A stretch of 64,000 nt of DNA, taken from contig OW240912.1 in NCBI GenBank assembly GCA_933207985.1, positions 248,410,377-248,474,376 on the forward strand. Direction: 5' to 3'. Below, one piece after another: positions 1 through 9,136 of this stretch. Each line of letters starts with the position of its first letter. Position 1 is the first letter of the stretch. A program made the translations under genes and the position numbers. The notes under the pieces were generated by a model. That model saw only the letters and a program-made list of their open reading frames with translations, made no database searches and was not told the DNA's origin. This DNA is from Pelobates cultripes. Taxonomy: Eukaryota; Chordata; Amphibia; Anura; Pelobatidae.

Positions 1-2
1 CT

Positions 3-707
3 GATGAAGAAGGAAGATACCATACAGGATATGCCGTAACCACAACAGATGAAATTGTCAAATCATCATCTTTACCATCAACTATGTCTGCACAAGAAGC
101 TGAATTGCAAGCCCTGACTTCAGCATGCAAGATCTCTGAAGGAAAGCGTGACAATATCTACACGGATTCAAGATATGCACTGGGCGTGGCTCACGACTTC
201 GGATTAATTTGGAAAACAAGAGGATTTCTTACTACCGCCGGTACAGAAATCAAGCACAGTTCCGCAATCAAGGAGCTGATGGACGCCCTCCTACTCCCAG
301 AAGAAGTGGCTATTTTGAAGATAAAAGCACATGGGAAGTTGGACTCAGATGAAGCAAAGGGCAACCATCTAGCTGATCAGGCTGCAAAACAAGCTGCAAG
401 AGAACCACAGGAAGTGGAAAGAAGAGTGTCCGGAAATGAAGAAACTCCCATATTTACTCTGCAGACTCTTCCAACTGACCTGAAAATCCTGCGGGAACAA
501 CAGGCTACAGTTGCCCCTGAAGAAATACAGAAGTGGAAACAGAAAGGGGCAGTTCTAAGAGATGGAGTGTATTACAACAACCTCAATTTCTGCCTCCCTA
601 AGAATTTGTACCCAGCAGTCGTACAATGGGCACACGGACCTGCACATTTATCAAAGGATCTAATGAATGCTCTTGTACAAAAATACTACCTCACTGTCCC
701 CATATGA
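3..707 (+). pseudogene. pol: Endogenous retrovirus pol, RNase H and start of integrase (open at left edge)
   Basis: The reading frame is already open at base 3, so this is the 3' part of a longer pol. The first 130 or so residues are a retroviral RNase H domain: an acidic E in QEAEL, the D of YTDSRYAL and the D of NHLADQAA are the expected metal-binding residues. A linker follows, then the start of the integrase zinc-binding domain, where the two histidines of HGPAHLSKD are visible. The frame then runs directly into integrase C-terminal sequence in another frame near base 690, so the two zinc cysteines and the whole D,D-35-E catalytic core are absent. This looks like an internal deletion, and the product cannot integrate. 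The gene sits just upstream of env in the usual retroviral order. Assignment to a gamma-type retrovirus rests on the pol/env overlap and the env features. Confidence 0.85.
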
Positions 708-1098
708 GATTCTATTTGGGACTGCACCTAGGCTAGGTTGCTATTTTCCCCAACAACTACAACTTCAAACTGATGTTTTAGTAGATTATGTAACTGAACC
801 CGCAAATGCTTTAAACAAAATCCATGCCCAAGTTTTCTCTTCAATTCCAGATCCTGATTCTGATACGGGCAACCACAGTCTGCCCTCTGGTGACTGGGTT
901 CTGGTCAAGAAATTTGTGCGAAAACACACCCTGGAACCAAGATTTGACAGACCGTTCCAAGTTCTCCTGATTTCCCCTACCTCTGTCAAATTGGCCGGAA
1001 GGCCTAACTGGATCCACGCTTCCCATTGCAAGAAGACACCTGCCCCAGAGGAAGCTAACTCTCTGCAACCATGTGCCTCTGGTACATTATCTCCTTAG
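692..1098 (+). pseudogene. pol: Endogenous retrovirus pol, integrase C-terminal domain
   Basis: This is the C-terminal part of integrase in a different frame from the RNase H segment. It opens with the short motif SLSPYEILFG, which follows the catalytic core in many retroviral and gypsy-type integrases. It continues into an SH3-like DNA-binding domain (GDWVLVKK, then PRFDRPFQVLL and WIHASHCKK). The frame stops at 1098, 28 bases inside env, an overlap typical of gammaretrovirus-like genomes. Because the catalytic core between bases about 690 and 700 is missing, the gene is a relic. No separate start codon is proposed: the upstream ATG at 667 belongs to the other half of the deletion junction. 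Confidence 0.82.
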
Positions 1099-2966
1099 TT
1101 GGCCTCCTTAAAGCCCAGCAGGTGGCCATCACCAAAGATGCTAGTGGGTACACTTTCTGGTATAATTCATCATGTACCCACGTGGCTACATTCACCTTTG
1201 ATTACTGTGATATTGTAGAATGCCCATTCCCTAAGTCACAGATTCAAGCCATTTATAAAGATATACCACAAGCAAAAGACCCTTACGTTTGTGTAGTAGA
1301 TGAACAATGGGGTTATGACTGTAACTACTGGGGGGCTGCGGGATGGAATACTGGGCCTGCCTGGGGTTATAAACCCAAAAGTGCTTTATCTAAGATAGAC
1401 AATCAGGGTAGATCCCTCCTTCAAAGAATGACTTTAAGAAAGCCTGGAGGAAGTACCCCTATGAAATTAATGTTAAATATTGAACATCCTGGCCCCGAGG
1501 ATGCAGACCGATATGTAATGGGAATGTATTGGAAGAAAGGTTCCTACAACAAATTAGGTCATTTCTACCTCAGAGATATGTACCACTCTCCAGAGTGGCA
1601 AGGGGCTGATCATATGGTCCCAAATCCGCTAAAACCACATATCCAGTCCTTTAAAGATATGATGGCCATCGCTAACCCCACTTTTGAAGATACCATGGCC
1701 GCTGAAACTGGATTCAATGACATTAATTTGTGGTTAGAATGGATGAGGTATAATGCCAACAAACATAATAAAACAGCATGTTATGTATGTGGCGGTGCCC
1801 GACCCCACCTTGGCACCGTCCCCCTAACTCTCCCTTTAGAGATAGAAGATTGCTTCTTAAGCCTTTTTGCCTACCAATATGACTTTGATAGGTCCCTCTG
1901 CATGGCATGGACGGCAGAATACCCTCTCTTAGTTGAAAATGTTAAGCCACCAGATGGAATCCCAGTCTATAGAGGTAATTACACTTGTTATGCCATGTAT
2001 GACGGGATTGGTAAATTCATGGGTAATTTTTCTAAAGGTTATTGCGCCACTTACAGAACTGTTCATATACGCCTGTTGCAACACCATACCAGGTCATTGG
2101 GGGATATTTACTGGTTATGTGGGGATCTACAGTTAAGATCTAGGCTGGAAACTGAGTGGTGGGGTGAGTGTACCCTAGCCAAAGTTATCATGCCCATTCA
2201 TATTATTTCTGATAATCATCATGACACATACGACCCTCCACATACACCAGCCAGAGTGAGGCGCGAAACCCCAGTAAAAGGCAGTTTTGACCCCATCATT
2301 TACATAGATGCCATTGGGGTACCTAGGGGGGTGCCTAATGAATTTAAAGCTAGAGATGAAGTAACTGTAGGTTTTGAATCACTTTTTACCATAGTCACTG
2401 CCAACAAAAACCTTAATTGGATTAACTACATTTATTACAACCAACAGCGTTTTGTCAACTACACCAGGGATGCCCTCCAGGGCCTGGCCGAGCAGTTGCA
2501 GGCCACATCCCAGATGACCTTCCAGAACAGAATGGCCTTAGACATGATTCTAGCTGAAAAGGGGGGTGTATGTAAAATACTACCTGACACCATGACTTGT
2601 TGCACTTATATCCCAGAAAACACAGGTCCAAATGGTAAAGTCACTCTGGCCATAGCTAAATTAAATAGACTCTCAGAAGAGTTAAAGAGAAACTCTGGAG
2701 TTACTGATCCCTGGGAAAAATGGTTTGGTTGGATGACTGGTTGGCAGAGAGCTTTAGTCCAGATTGGTATTGCCTTACTAATTTTTCTTTTTATTCTCGC
2801 TCTTCTCATTTGTTGTGTCCTCCCATGCCTAAGGAAATTCCTGCAGAAAACTGTAGACCAAGCAACACCAACCTTCACTCATCTGACAATCGATGATCAA
2901 GATCTCACCTCACCCTGTATTCCGCTACAAACTCTCCCTTATACTGATGAAGTGCAGAAAGTGTAG
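1071..2966 (+). CDS. env: Endogenous retrovirus envelope glycoprotein, uninterrupted ORF
   Basis: A 631-residue open frame with the layout of a gamma-type Env. A short hydrophobic signal peptide covers residues 1 to about 15. The surface subunit carries a CYVC (CXXC) motif at 237-240, several N-X-S/T sites and a furin-like RVRR site at 395-398. The transmembrane subunit has heptad-like sequence around QQRFVNYTRDAL, a QNRMALDMILAEKGG segment where the immunosuppressive-type region lies, and cysteines at 501, 510 and 511. A membrane anchor spans about 564-590, followed by a cytoplasmic tail of roughly 40 residues. The cysteine spacing is CX8CC rather than the usual CX6CC, and the residues right after the cleavage site are not strongly hydrophobic. 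The type resembles Env proteins carried by fish and amphibian ERVs. No stop or frameshift is seen although pol is broken. Expression would need splicing from an LTR outside the window. Confidence 0.9.
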   Translation: MCLWYIISLVGLLKAQQVAITKDASGYTFWYNSSCTHVATFTFDYCDIVECPFPKSQIQAIYKDIPQAKDPYVCVVDEQWGYDCNYWGAAGWNTGPAWGYKPKSALSKIDNQGRSLLQRMTLRKPGGSTPMKLMLNIEHPGPEDADRYVMGMYWKKGSYNKLGHFYLRDMYHSPEWQGADHMVPNPLKPHIQSFKDMMAIANPTFEDTMAAETGFNDINLWLEWMRYNANKHNKTACYVCGGARPHLGTVPLTLPLEIEDCFLSLFAYQYDFDRSLCMAWTAEYPLLVENVKPPDGIPVYRGNYTCYAMYDGIGKFMGNFSKGYCATYRTVHIRLLQHHTRSLGDIYWLCGDLQLRSRLETEWWGECTLAKVIMPIHIISDNHHDTYDPPHTPARVRRETPVKGSFDPIIYIDAIGVPRGVPNEFKARDEVTVGFESLFTIVTANKNLNWINYIYYNQQRFVNYTRDALQGLAEQLQATSQMTFQNRMALDMILAEKGGVCKILPDTMTCCTYIPENTGPNGKVTLAIAKLNRLSEELKRNSGVTDPWEKWFGWMTGWQRALVQIGIALLIFLFILALLICCVLPCLRKFLQKTVDQATPTFTHLTIDDQDLTSPCIPLQTLPYTDEVQKV

Positions 2967-3243
2967 GAAGGGACAGTACAGGGACAGCGTCCGTCTTTAT
3001 GGGTAGACTGCCGTACGGAGAAGTAGTGGATAAGCCACTATGGGTTACCAGCGGAGTGAAGAGTGTTCCTGAACCGTACTGACGGATGTGCTGCAGCCTG
3101 TTAGGGTCAAGAGAGGGATAGACTTGCACTTTGCATTAACACTAAGTCAGCGGTCATGGAGTTTCTGTGTCTTTGGACTAACACATCTTCTGATACTAAC
3201 AAATAAAGTTTATCTTTTAGTAACTAACATTTTAAGGGGGGAC
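2967..3243 (+). other. ERV 3' untranslated stretch with polypurine tract
   Basis: Noncoding sequence between the env stop and the LTR. An AATAAA lies near 3202. The stretch ends in the polypurine tract AAGGGGGGA (3234-3242), where plus-strand DNA synthesis is primed, one base before the LTR begins with TGTTGTAGA. Confidence 0.75.
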
Positions 3244-3750
3244 TGTTGTAGAATTATAGAATTCTTGAACTTATCTAAGCTAATGCTTTGTCAGGAAGAA
3301 ATGTGCTGAATAATAAAATGTGTATTTACTAAAAGAACCTTGAAGCTAACAATACTAACTACTCAAAATGGCTGCCAAAGCACCCCTCCCATCGAGTGAA
3401 CACCTCGTGCTAACAAGATGGCGCCTACATCTTGTGTCCACTCCCGTGTCAAGGATGACATCACCTCTTGATAGGAGGGTACCTAACTAACCACTTAACA
3501 CCTGGACCAATCAATAGTGTCTATTTGCAGTTATCTTGAATTCTTCAGTGATGTAATAATGCCTTTAAAAGGGTCTGCGCACCCATTTTCTGTCAGAAGC
3601 CATTAAACTTCTCCGAAGTTCTTTCATTAACCTGAACTTTGTGTCTCAGTGTGAATTTACTTCTGCGTGCACGCAACTTTATTATCTTTAATTTGGACAG
3701 GAACAGATAGTCATTCAAACTAATTGGTTTGCAGTAAATTATCTACAACA
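3244..3750 (+). repeat. 3' long terminal repeat of the ERV
   Basis: A 507-bp LTR. It starts TGTTGTAGA (3244-3252) directly after the polypurine tract and ends TCTACAACA (3742-3750), a perfect 9-bp inverted repeat with the canonical TG...CA ends. Promoter-like signals sit in order near the 3' part: a TATA-like TTTAAAAG at 3563-3570, then ATTAAA at 3602-3607 as a likely polyadenylation signal, then the U5-like rest. The 5' LTR is outside the window, so LTR-LTR divergence and insertion age cannot be read here. Confidence 0.88.
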
Positions 3751-4002
3751 CCTCTGCCAGACATCCCTCTTTCCATCTCCTCCCTCACCCCTTCCTTTTG
3801 GACACCAATGCATGAACAATGCCCTCAAAAAGAGGGCATGTCCAGGGGAATTCTAACATTTAGTAACCCTACACTATACTGTTAGTGATACAGCTTCGTA
3901 TTCCTAACACTAACTATAGTTTTCCTTTCATCCCTTTCTAAGCCTAAATCCAATAAATTTAAACACCCCTTATACCAAAATTAAGAGCCCTCTCAATCTT
4001 TT

Positions 4003-4386
4003 TGTTGTGGCCAGCATATTAACTTCATATTAACTATTAATGTTAGTAAAATGCCTATTTACTCAGCTTAATTATAATCAGCAGTATTCAAAAATTACAC
4101 AAAATGGCTTCTAGGCAGTTACCTTTGTCACCAAATAACACCTCAATTAACAAGATGGAGCTGGAATCTGGAGGAGAGCTCCATGATGCCAGTGACATCA
4201 CACACAGTAGGATGAGCAATGAATGAACCACTTAACACCTAACCAATTGTTGATGTATTATTCTCTGTTATCTCTAATTATGCATTTGATGTATTTCTGC
4301 TTTATAAGGGGCATGTCGGCCACCCGAATTTGGACAGAGGCAGATACACAAAGCTTATCAAACAGTTGATTTGATCCAAGGCACAT
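4003..4386 (+). repeat. Diverged, truncated LTR of a related ERV family
   Basis: It begins TGTTGTGG like the LTR 250 bp upstream and keeps blocks in the same order: an ACAAAATGGCT block, AACAAGATGG, a GACATCAC block, CCACTTAACACCT, a TATA-like TTTATAAGG and AATTTGGACAG near the end. The right end is cut by the TTAA-flanked element at 4387. Similarity was judged by eye and is clearly lower than between two LTRs of one provirus, so this is likely a separate older solo LTR. Confidence 0.6.
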
Positions 4387-4398
4387 TTAACCCCTTAA

Positions 4399-4475
4399 GA
4401 CCGGAGGGTGTACTATTACGTCCTCTAATAGGCGGCTCTAAACGCCGCCGGGCGTAATAGTACGCCCTCCGGTCT
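4399..4475. repeat. GC-rich terminal hairpin of P1 copy A
   Basis: An imperfect palindrome: GACCGGAGGGTGTACTATTA pairs with TAATAGTACGCCCTCCGGTC, and inside it GGCGGC pairs with GCCGCC around a short TCTAAAC loop. A matching but degenerate structure, with GCGTTTAGAGCC in the opposite orientation, closes the far end of the P1 copy at 58400-58460. Confidence 0.7.
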
Positions 4476-4734
4476 TTCTGTACTTACCCGGTCGCCGGCG
4501 GTCCCACGCCGGCGATCGCGGTGGGGGGGACTCCCGCGGCACGACCGTCCTCCAGGAAGCCCCCCGGCCGTGTGAGAGTGGGGTCCTAGCGAGGACCCCA
4601 CAATCACATGGCCGGGGATAGCTGGCTTCTCTATTGCCAGCAGGGGGGCTGCCTGTAATGACAGGTGGTCCCCCTGCTGGCTGAAAATAAAAATGAAATA
4701 AATAAATAGTGTAAAAAAATAAATAATATATACT

Positions 4735-5215
4735 TAGATCATATATATATATTATATATATATGATCAAAGTATATATATACACATATACATACACACAT
4801 GTACACCGTCTAGGTGTATTTTACTATTAATATATATATAATTATATATATATATTAATATCAATTTACACGTACACTGATACTGATTAAATATATATAT
4901 AATTATTGTTATATATATATTTATATATATTATAAAAAAAATTAAAATGTAAATACGTTAAAAATAAAATTACAAAAATAATTAAAAATAAATAATTAAA
5001 AAATATATAGATGTGTGTTATTTCGTTCTAACTGTATTGTGAAATTAATATATATATATATATATCAAAATACACATAGAACGAAATAATATATATATTT
5101 ATACACATAAATATATACGTATATATATACCTATATATATAAATAAAAATATTTTAAAAAAATTATATAGATATATACATATATATACACATACGTATAT
5201 ATATACATATATTGA
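4735..5215. repeat. AT-rich core with TA tracts
   Basis: Alternating TA/AT runs with short inverted repeats, part of the P1 element. Apparent ORFs here are low-complexity Tyr/Ile strings and are not genes. Confidence 0.8.
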
Positions 5216-6639
5216 TTCTACATATATATTTATGTAATATTTTTACATAATTAGGTATCTTAATTAATTACAATTAGCAGGACCTGCATGACAACCCATG
5301 CCGAAAGTAAAGGGAATTTAATTTGCTAGCACTATATTTTACCCTATAACTTTCCGAGACACCATAAAACCTGTACATGGGGGGTACTGTTCTACTCGGG
5401 AGACTTCGCTGAACACAAATATTAGTGTTTCAAAACAGTAAAATGTATTACAACGATGATATCGCCAGTAAAAGTGATTTTTTTTTTTTTTGCATTTTTC
5501 ACGCACAAACGGCATTACACGGAAAATATTATTGCTGTGATACTTTTTGCTGTTTTTGAAACACAAATATTGTGTTCATCCAGTAGTACCCTCGTGCTAG
5601 CACTAAGTACAGCGTCAAATGAGGCTTTAGCGTTTCATTTTCACATTAAAATTTGCCAGATTGGTTAGGTTGCCTTTGAGACCCTATGGTAGCCCAAGAA
5701 TGGAAATTACCCCTATGATGGCATACCATTTGCAAAAGAAGACAACCCAAGGTATTGCAAAACGGGGTATGTCCAGTCTTTTTTAGTAGCCACTTAGTCA
5801 CAAACACTGGCCAAAATTGGCGTTTTTTGAATTTTTCACACACACAAACAAATACTAACGCTAACTTTGGCCAGTGTTTGTGACCAAATGGCTACTAAAA
5901 AAGACTGGACATACCCCATTTGCAATACCTTGGGTTATCTACTATTGCAAATGTGTTGTGCCATTATGGTGTAAATTTCATTCGAACTGCTATACAAAGG
6001 CAACGTGAAAACAATTGGCAATTTCAATTTCAAATGTAGATTATATATATTTGACCTGTAACTTCCAAAGCATACATAAAACCTGTACATAGGGGGTACT
6101 GTTTTGCGTGAACTTTACTGGGCTACAAATATGTGTATTTTATTGCAGTAAAAGCAAATGAAAATTATTATGACACTGACGTTTAATTGTCATATAGAAC
6201 AAAAAATCAATAAATCTCGTATTTTCTTCCATTTTCATATTAAATTATGTTTCATAGCTAAATATTTGATATTAAATGGAAGCCCTGTTTCCCCTGAATA
6301 AAATGATATATAATAAGGGTGGGTGCATTTACTATGAAAGAAGTGTATTACGGTTGGACAGACATGTAGCGCAAATGCCAGGTTTTGTTTACATTTTGTT
6401 TTGTTCACAACGTGTACATTTGGCTCCGTCCTTAAGGGGTTAATCTCCCAACTTCTAACATTATGTTTACATGCATTTGTAATACAAAATCTACAATTTT
6501 CTCTTTAGCTATTCATTTCCATTACCTATACTATTATATTTATATTTTGCCAGTTTCCTATACCACCAGCTGCAGCCCTGCTGTACTGATGTAAATGTAA
6601 TGTTTTCTTTCGGGAATCGAGCACCAGGTGAAAAAAAGA

Positions 6640-6890
6640 TTCGATTATTGGAACGGCTAGAGAGATCGTGTATCCTTCACGCATGCGCGCTCACTATGTT
6701 CGCGGTGTCTCTCGATCGCACATGCGCAGTCATACACAGCGGCATGCGCATTGTTAGTGGGTCGGCACTGGGAAGCTGGGAAGGAAGATATTTGCTCGGA
6801 GCGTATTAAAGGTCCACATGCGGCAGCACAGCCGCGCAGTGAGTATCATAGTGCATGTAGAAATAACATAAAATGGCGCTGTTATGCAAT
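6640..6890 (+). promoter_or_regulatory. CpG-rich region with NRF-1 and YY1-like motifs, possible host promoter
   Basis: This 250-bp stretch is rich in CpG in an otherwise CpG-poor, AT-rich setting. It has three GCATGCGC/ACATGCGC-type cores resembling NRF-1 sites (about 6682, 6719 and 6742) and an AAAATGGCGC resembling a YY1 site near 6870. It ends near a possible splice donor (GCA then GTGAGTATC, about 6836). Such motif sets are known from housekeeping-gene promoters. It lies upstream of and on the same strand as gemin8, which lacks a visible 5' exon, but 25 kb separate them and the link is only inferred. It could also belong to a gene outside the window or be repeat-derived. Confidence 0.35.
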
Positions 6891-6900
6891 TCTATTCCTG

Positions 6901-7330
6901 CCAGAAAATAACAACAAACTCGCAGTTAGACACACGTCATGGAACACAGCTCGCATTTCTCCCCATTTAACACTTACTAGCGATTATTTGGTGGTTAGTC
7001 ACCGACAATATTAGATTTATTCACTAAACTCCGAATAGCAGCGGATTCAAATGCGAGTGGTTAGATTAAGGATCAAATGCTGATCAGCAAAAAGTCTCTA
7101 GTTTAGCTGTGTCGCTGCTTGGCTGTTTTAACATTTTTAATTTTTTTTTGGATTTTTATTTCATACAATTTTGAGTGAATAATAGACAGTGGGGCTTATT
7201 TACTAAACTCTGAAATAAAGCAAATGGAAACATTTAGTCTAAGACAGCAAAGTTTTAACTATAGCTGCAATGAAGAATGTCTTCAAATCCACTATTTTAC
7301 CCTTAATGTTGTCATTCAGATGCAGTTTTT
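6901..7330. other. Unassigned stretch with MITE-like fragments
   Basis: No gene recognised. Two similar phrases containing TTTACTAAACTC (near 7020 and 7198), also echoed near 8980, suggest fragments of an old inverted-repeat element. Confidence 0.4.
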
Positions 7331-7739
7331 GACAACATGCAGTTTAGTGGAGGTTTGCTTCCTCAGTCTCTTGTCAGGGTGGTCCCATCATTTAGGGTGA
7401 AGCCCCTGTGTTCGGAAGCCACGGAGTGCCCAGTGTCTTTGTTGATTGCCATTGCTGAGTTGCCTATTGTGAACTTTGGGCCGAGAGCCCTAAGTTCAGC
7501 TCAGATTCCTCTCCCACCCCCCCCTTATCTATCGCCTGTCCCGCCTTCCTCGTTTGCCCCCGGTGGTGTACCAGAGGTTTTGCATCATGTTTAATTTGTC
7601 ATGTAATAAGAGCCCTACAGGTAGCGTCCTGTGTTGTTACCTCTTAGCCCGCCTTTCCCCCTTGGTCACGTGCGCATGGGGTGTGGGAATGTTCCATGTG
7701 TGTTTGAGTTTTTATGTAGGTGTCCCACATGATTCCCGC

Positions 7740-8534
7740 TCTCTATATATGTTTTTTGGGGCTAATATGCTTAAGGGCCATTGACTCGTAGTCTAGGTTC
7801 AGGGTTATCTGCGCTGTAAGGGCAGTACGACCCAGTATTTCTGTAGATTTCCATGCTCTGGCTATCAGCAAATTTGCAGCCATGAGGACGTGGAAAAGTA
7901 GGGTAGAGGCCGGTTTAGAGATGTTTTCCAGCGGCATGAATAGGAGGCATCAGGTGTGAGTGTGATGTCCATCCCCAATGCGTCTGATAATACGTCTCCC
8001 ACCATACGCCAATATCCCTCGATCTTGGGACAAGTCCACCAAATGTGGTACATCGTCCCCGTTTCCTGTAAACACCTCCAGCAGGAGCTGGTAGTGTTCG
8101 GGTAGATTCGCGCCAGTCTGTCCAGTACCATATACCAGCGATACTGGATTTTTCTCATCAGTTCTAGGTGTGACGCACAGCTTGTCTTTCCCTTGTGAGC
8201 TAACATTGCTTTTTTCCAGCTTGTGATGTCAAATGTTTGGTTTAAGTCGTTGTGCCAGTCGAGCATACATTTTTCGTAGCTGCGTGCTGCCGGGACTGTC
8301 AGTACTCGGTATATAGAGGCTAGTAACTTGTTTGGCATGATAGGGGCTAGGAATGCTTTATCAAAAAAGGCCATGGTCGGCGAGTGTGAAAATGGGGGGT
8401 TGTGTGTGAGGAGCACTTTTAGTTGGAAGTATGAGAACAATGCCCTCGTCGGTAGTTTGAATTTATGTTGGAGGTCTGGGAATGGCAGTATTCTATTGTC
8501 TCCAAACAGTTGGCCTATGGATCGTGTATTCTTT
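7740..8534 (-). pseudogene. L1/Tx1-type LINE ORF2 C-terminal fragment
   Basis: On the minus strand the translation has the look of the C-terminal part of amphibian L1-clade ORF2: PPFSHSPTMAFFDKA, RKIQYRWYMVLDRLARIYP, then a cysteine/histidine segment SSCWRCLQETGTMYHIWWTCP, the zinc-knuckle-like region. The following segment (HVLMAANLLIARAWKS) is in another frame, so a frameshift lies near 7870-7930. No reverse transcriptase catalytic motif is present; the fragment is truncated on its 5' side by the MITE at 8535, which supplies the first residues of the apparent ORF. Bases 7330-7740 may be the LINE's 3' untranslated region, but this is not certain. Confidence 0.75.
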
Positions 8535-8697
8535 TTAAAGGGACACTTTAACACCAGAACCAAGCACATAGACTGTCCCTGCAGTCTTAGCAGTGAAAAT
8601 ACTTTTTCTTAAAAAAAAGTCATTGATTACGTTGGGATCTGTAATATTGGGAATTCATGTTTGTATTTCTAGCATTATAGTGTTCCTTTAAATTTCC
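8535..8697. mobile_element. Short T2-like MITE
   Basis: A roughly 160-bp element starting TTAAAGGGACACTTTAACACC and ending ATTATAGTGTTCCTTTAA, flanked by TTAA. The AGGGACACT/AGTGTTCCT ends match the larger MITEs in this window. It truncates the L1 fragment. Confidence 0.65.
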
Positions 8698-9136
8698 TAT
8701 TAAGAAAAGGTAGTTCGTAGTTATACTGCTTGTAGACTTTATGCCAACACACAGGTATTCTGGTTGTAATTTTGTTAAGCTGTCATTTACTAGCTCAATG
8801 TTTACATGGTATTGTTTATTCCTCTAAAGAGCACTAGCCATTGGCAAGTAAAAATTTAGCCCTGGCGAGTAGAAAATCAACTCCTAGCTGGTATGCTATT
8901 GCGTACAGTGGCGAATGACTTTTGAGGCCAGTTTCATAGCACAGGGCTACACATTTCAAGCCATAGTGAGACTGTTGGGCTATTTACTAAATCAGGAATT
9001 TAGGGCTGTTCTTCCCAGCTGGTGACAGTTGGTCCTACTTGCATGACAGGTACACTTTAATAAGGAACATGTTGGCGAACATTAATGATGAATTGGTGAT
9101 GGTTGTAGGTAGAGGTGGAATTTGCAACATAATGGC
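8698..9136. other. Unassigned stretch
   Basis: No gene or clear element boundary seen. It contains one TATTTACTAAATC phrase shared with the 7.0-7.2 kb fragments. Confidence 0.4.

Larger units (their letters stand above)
4387..6443. mobile_element. Complete TTAA-flanked DNA element with CCCCTTAAG ends (P1 copy A)
   Basis: The element is flanked by TTAA at 4387-4390 and 6440-6443. Its ends are inverted copies: CCCCTTAAGACCGGAGGG at the left, and GGCTCCGTCCTTAAGGGG at the right. TTAA duplication and CCC-type ends fit a piggyBac-like non-autonomous transposon; Kolobok also uses TTAA, so the superfamily is inferred. The 2.05-kb body has no transposase. It holds a GC-rich hairpin at the left end (4399-4475), an AT-rich core with TA tracts (4735-5215), and a domain of shared sentences (5330-6200) that recur in copies near 25.3, 41.2, 43.7, 45.0 and 52.6 kb. 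Confidence 0.75.

Noticed and set aside
4438..4806. Minus-strand 122-codon ORF in P1 copy A
   Set aside because: Spans a GC-rich hairpin and TA tracts; low-complexity Tyr/Ile composition and no homologous frame in sister copies.
7337..7784. Plus-strand ORFs opposite the L1 fragment
   Set aside because: Antisense shadows of LINE-derived sequence with no recognisable domain.
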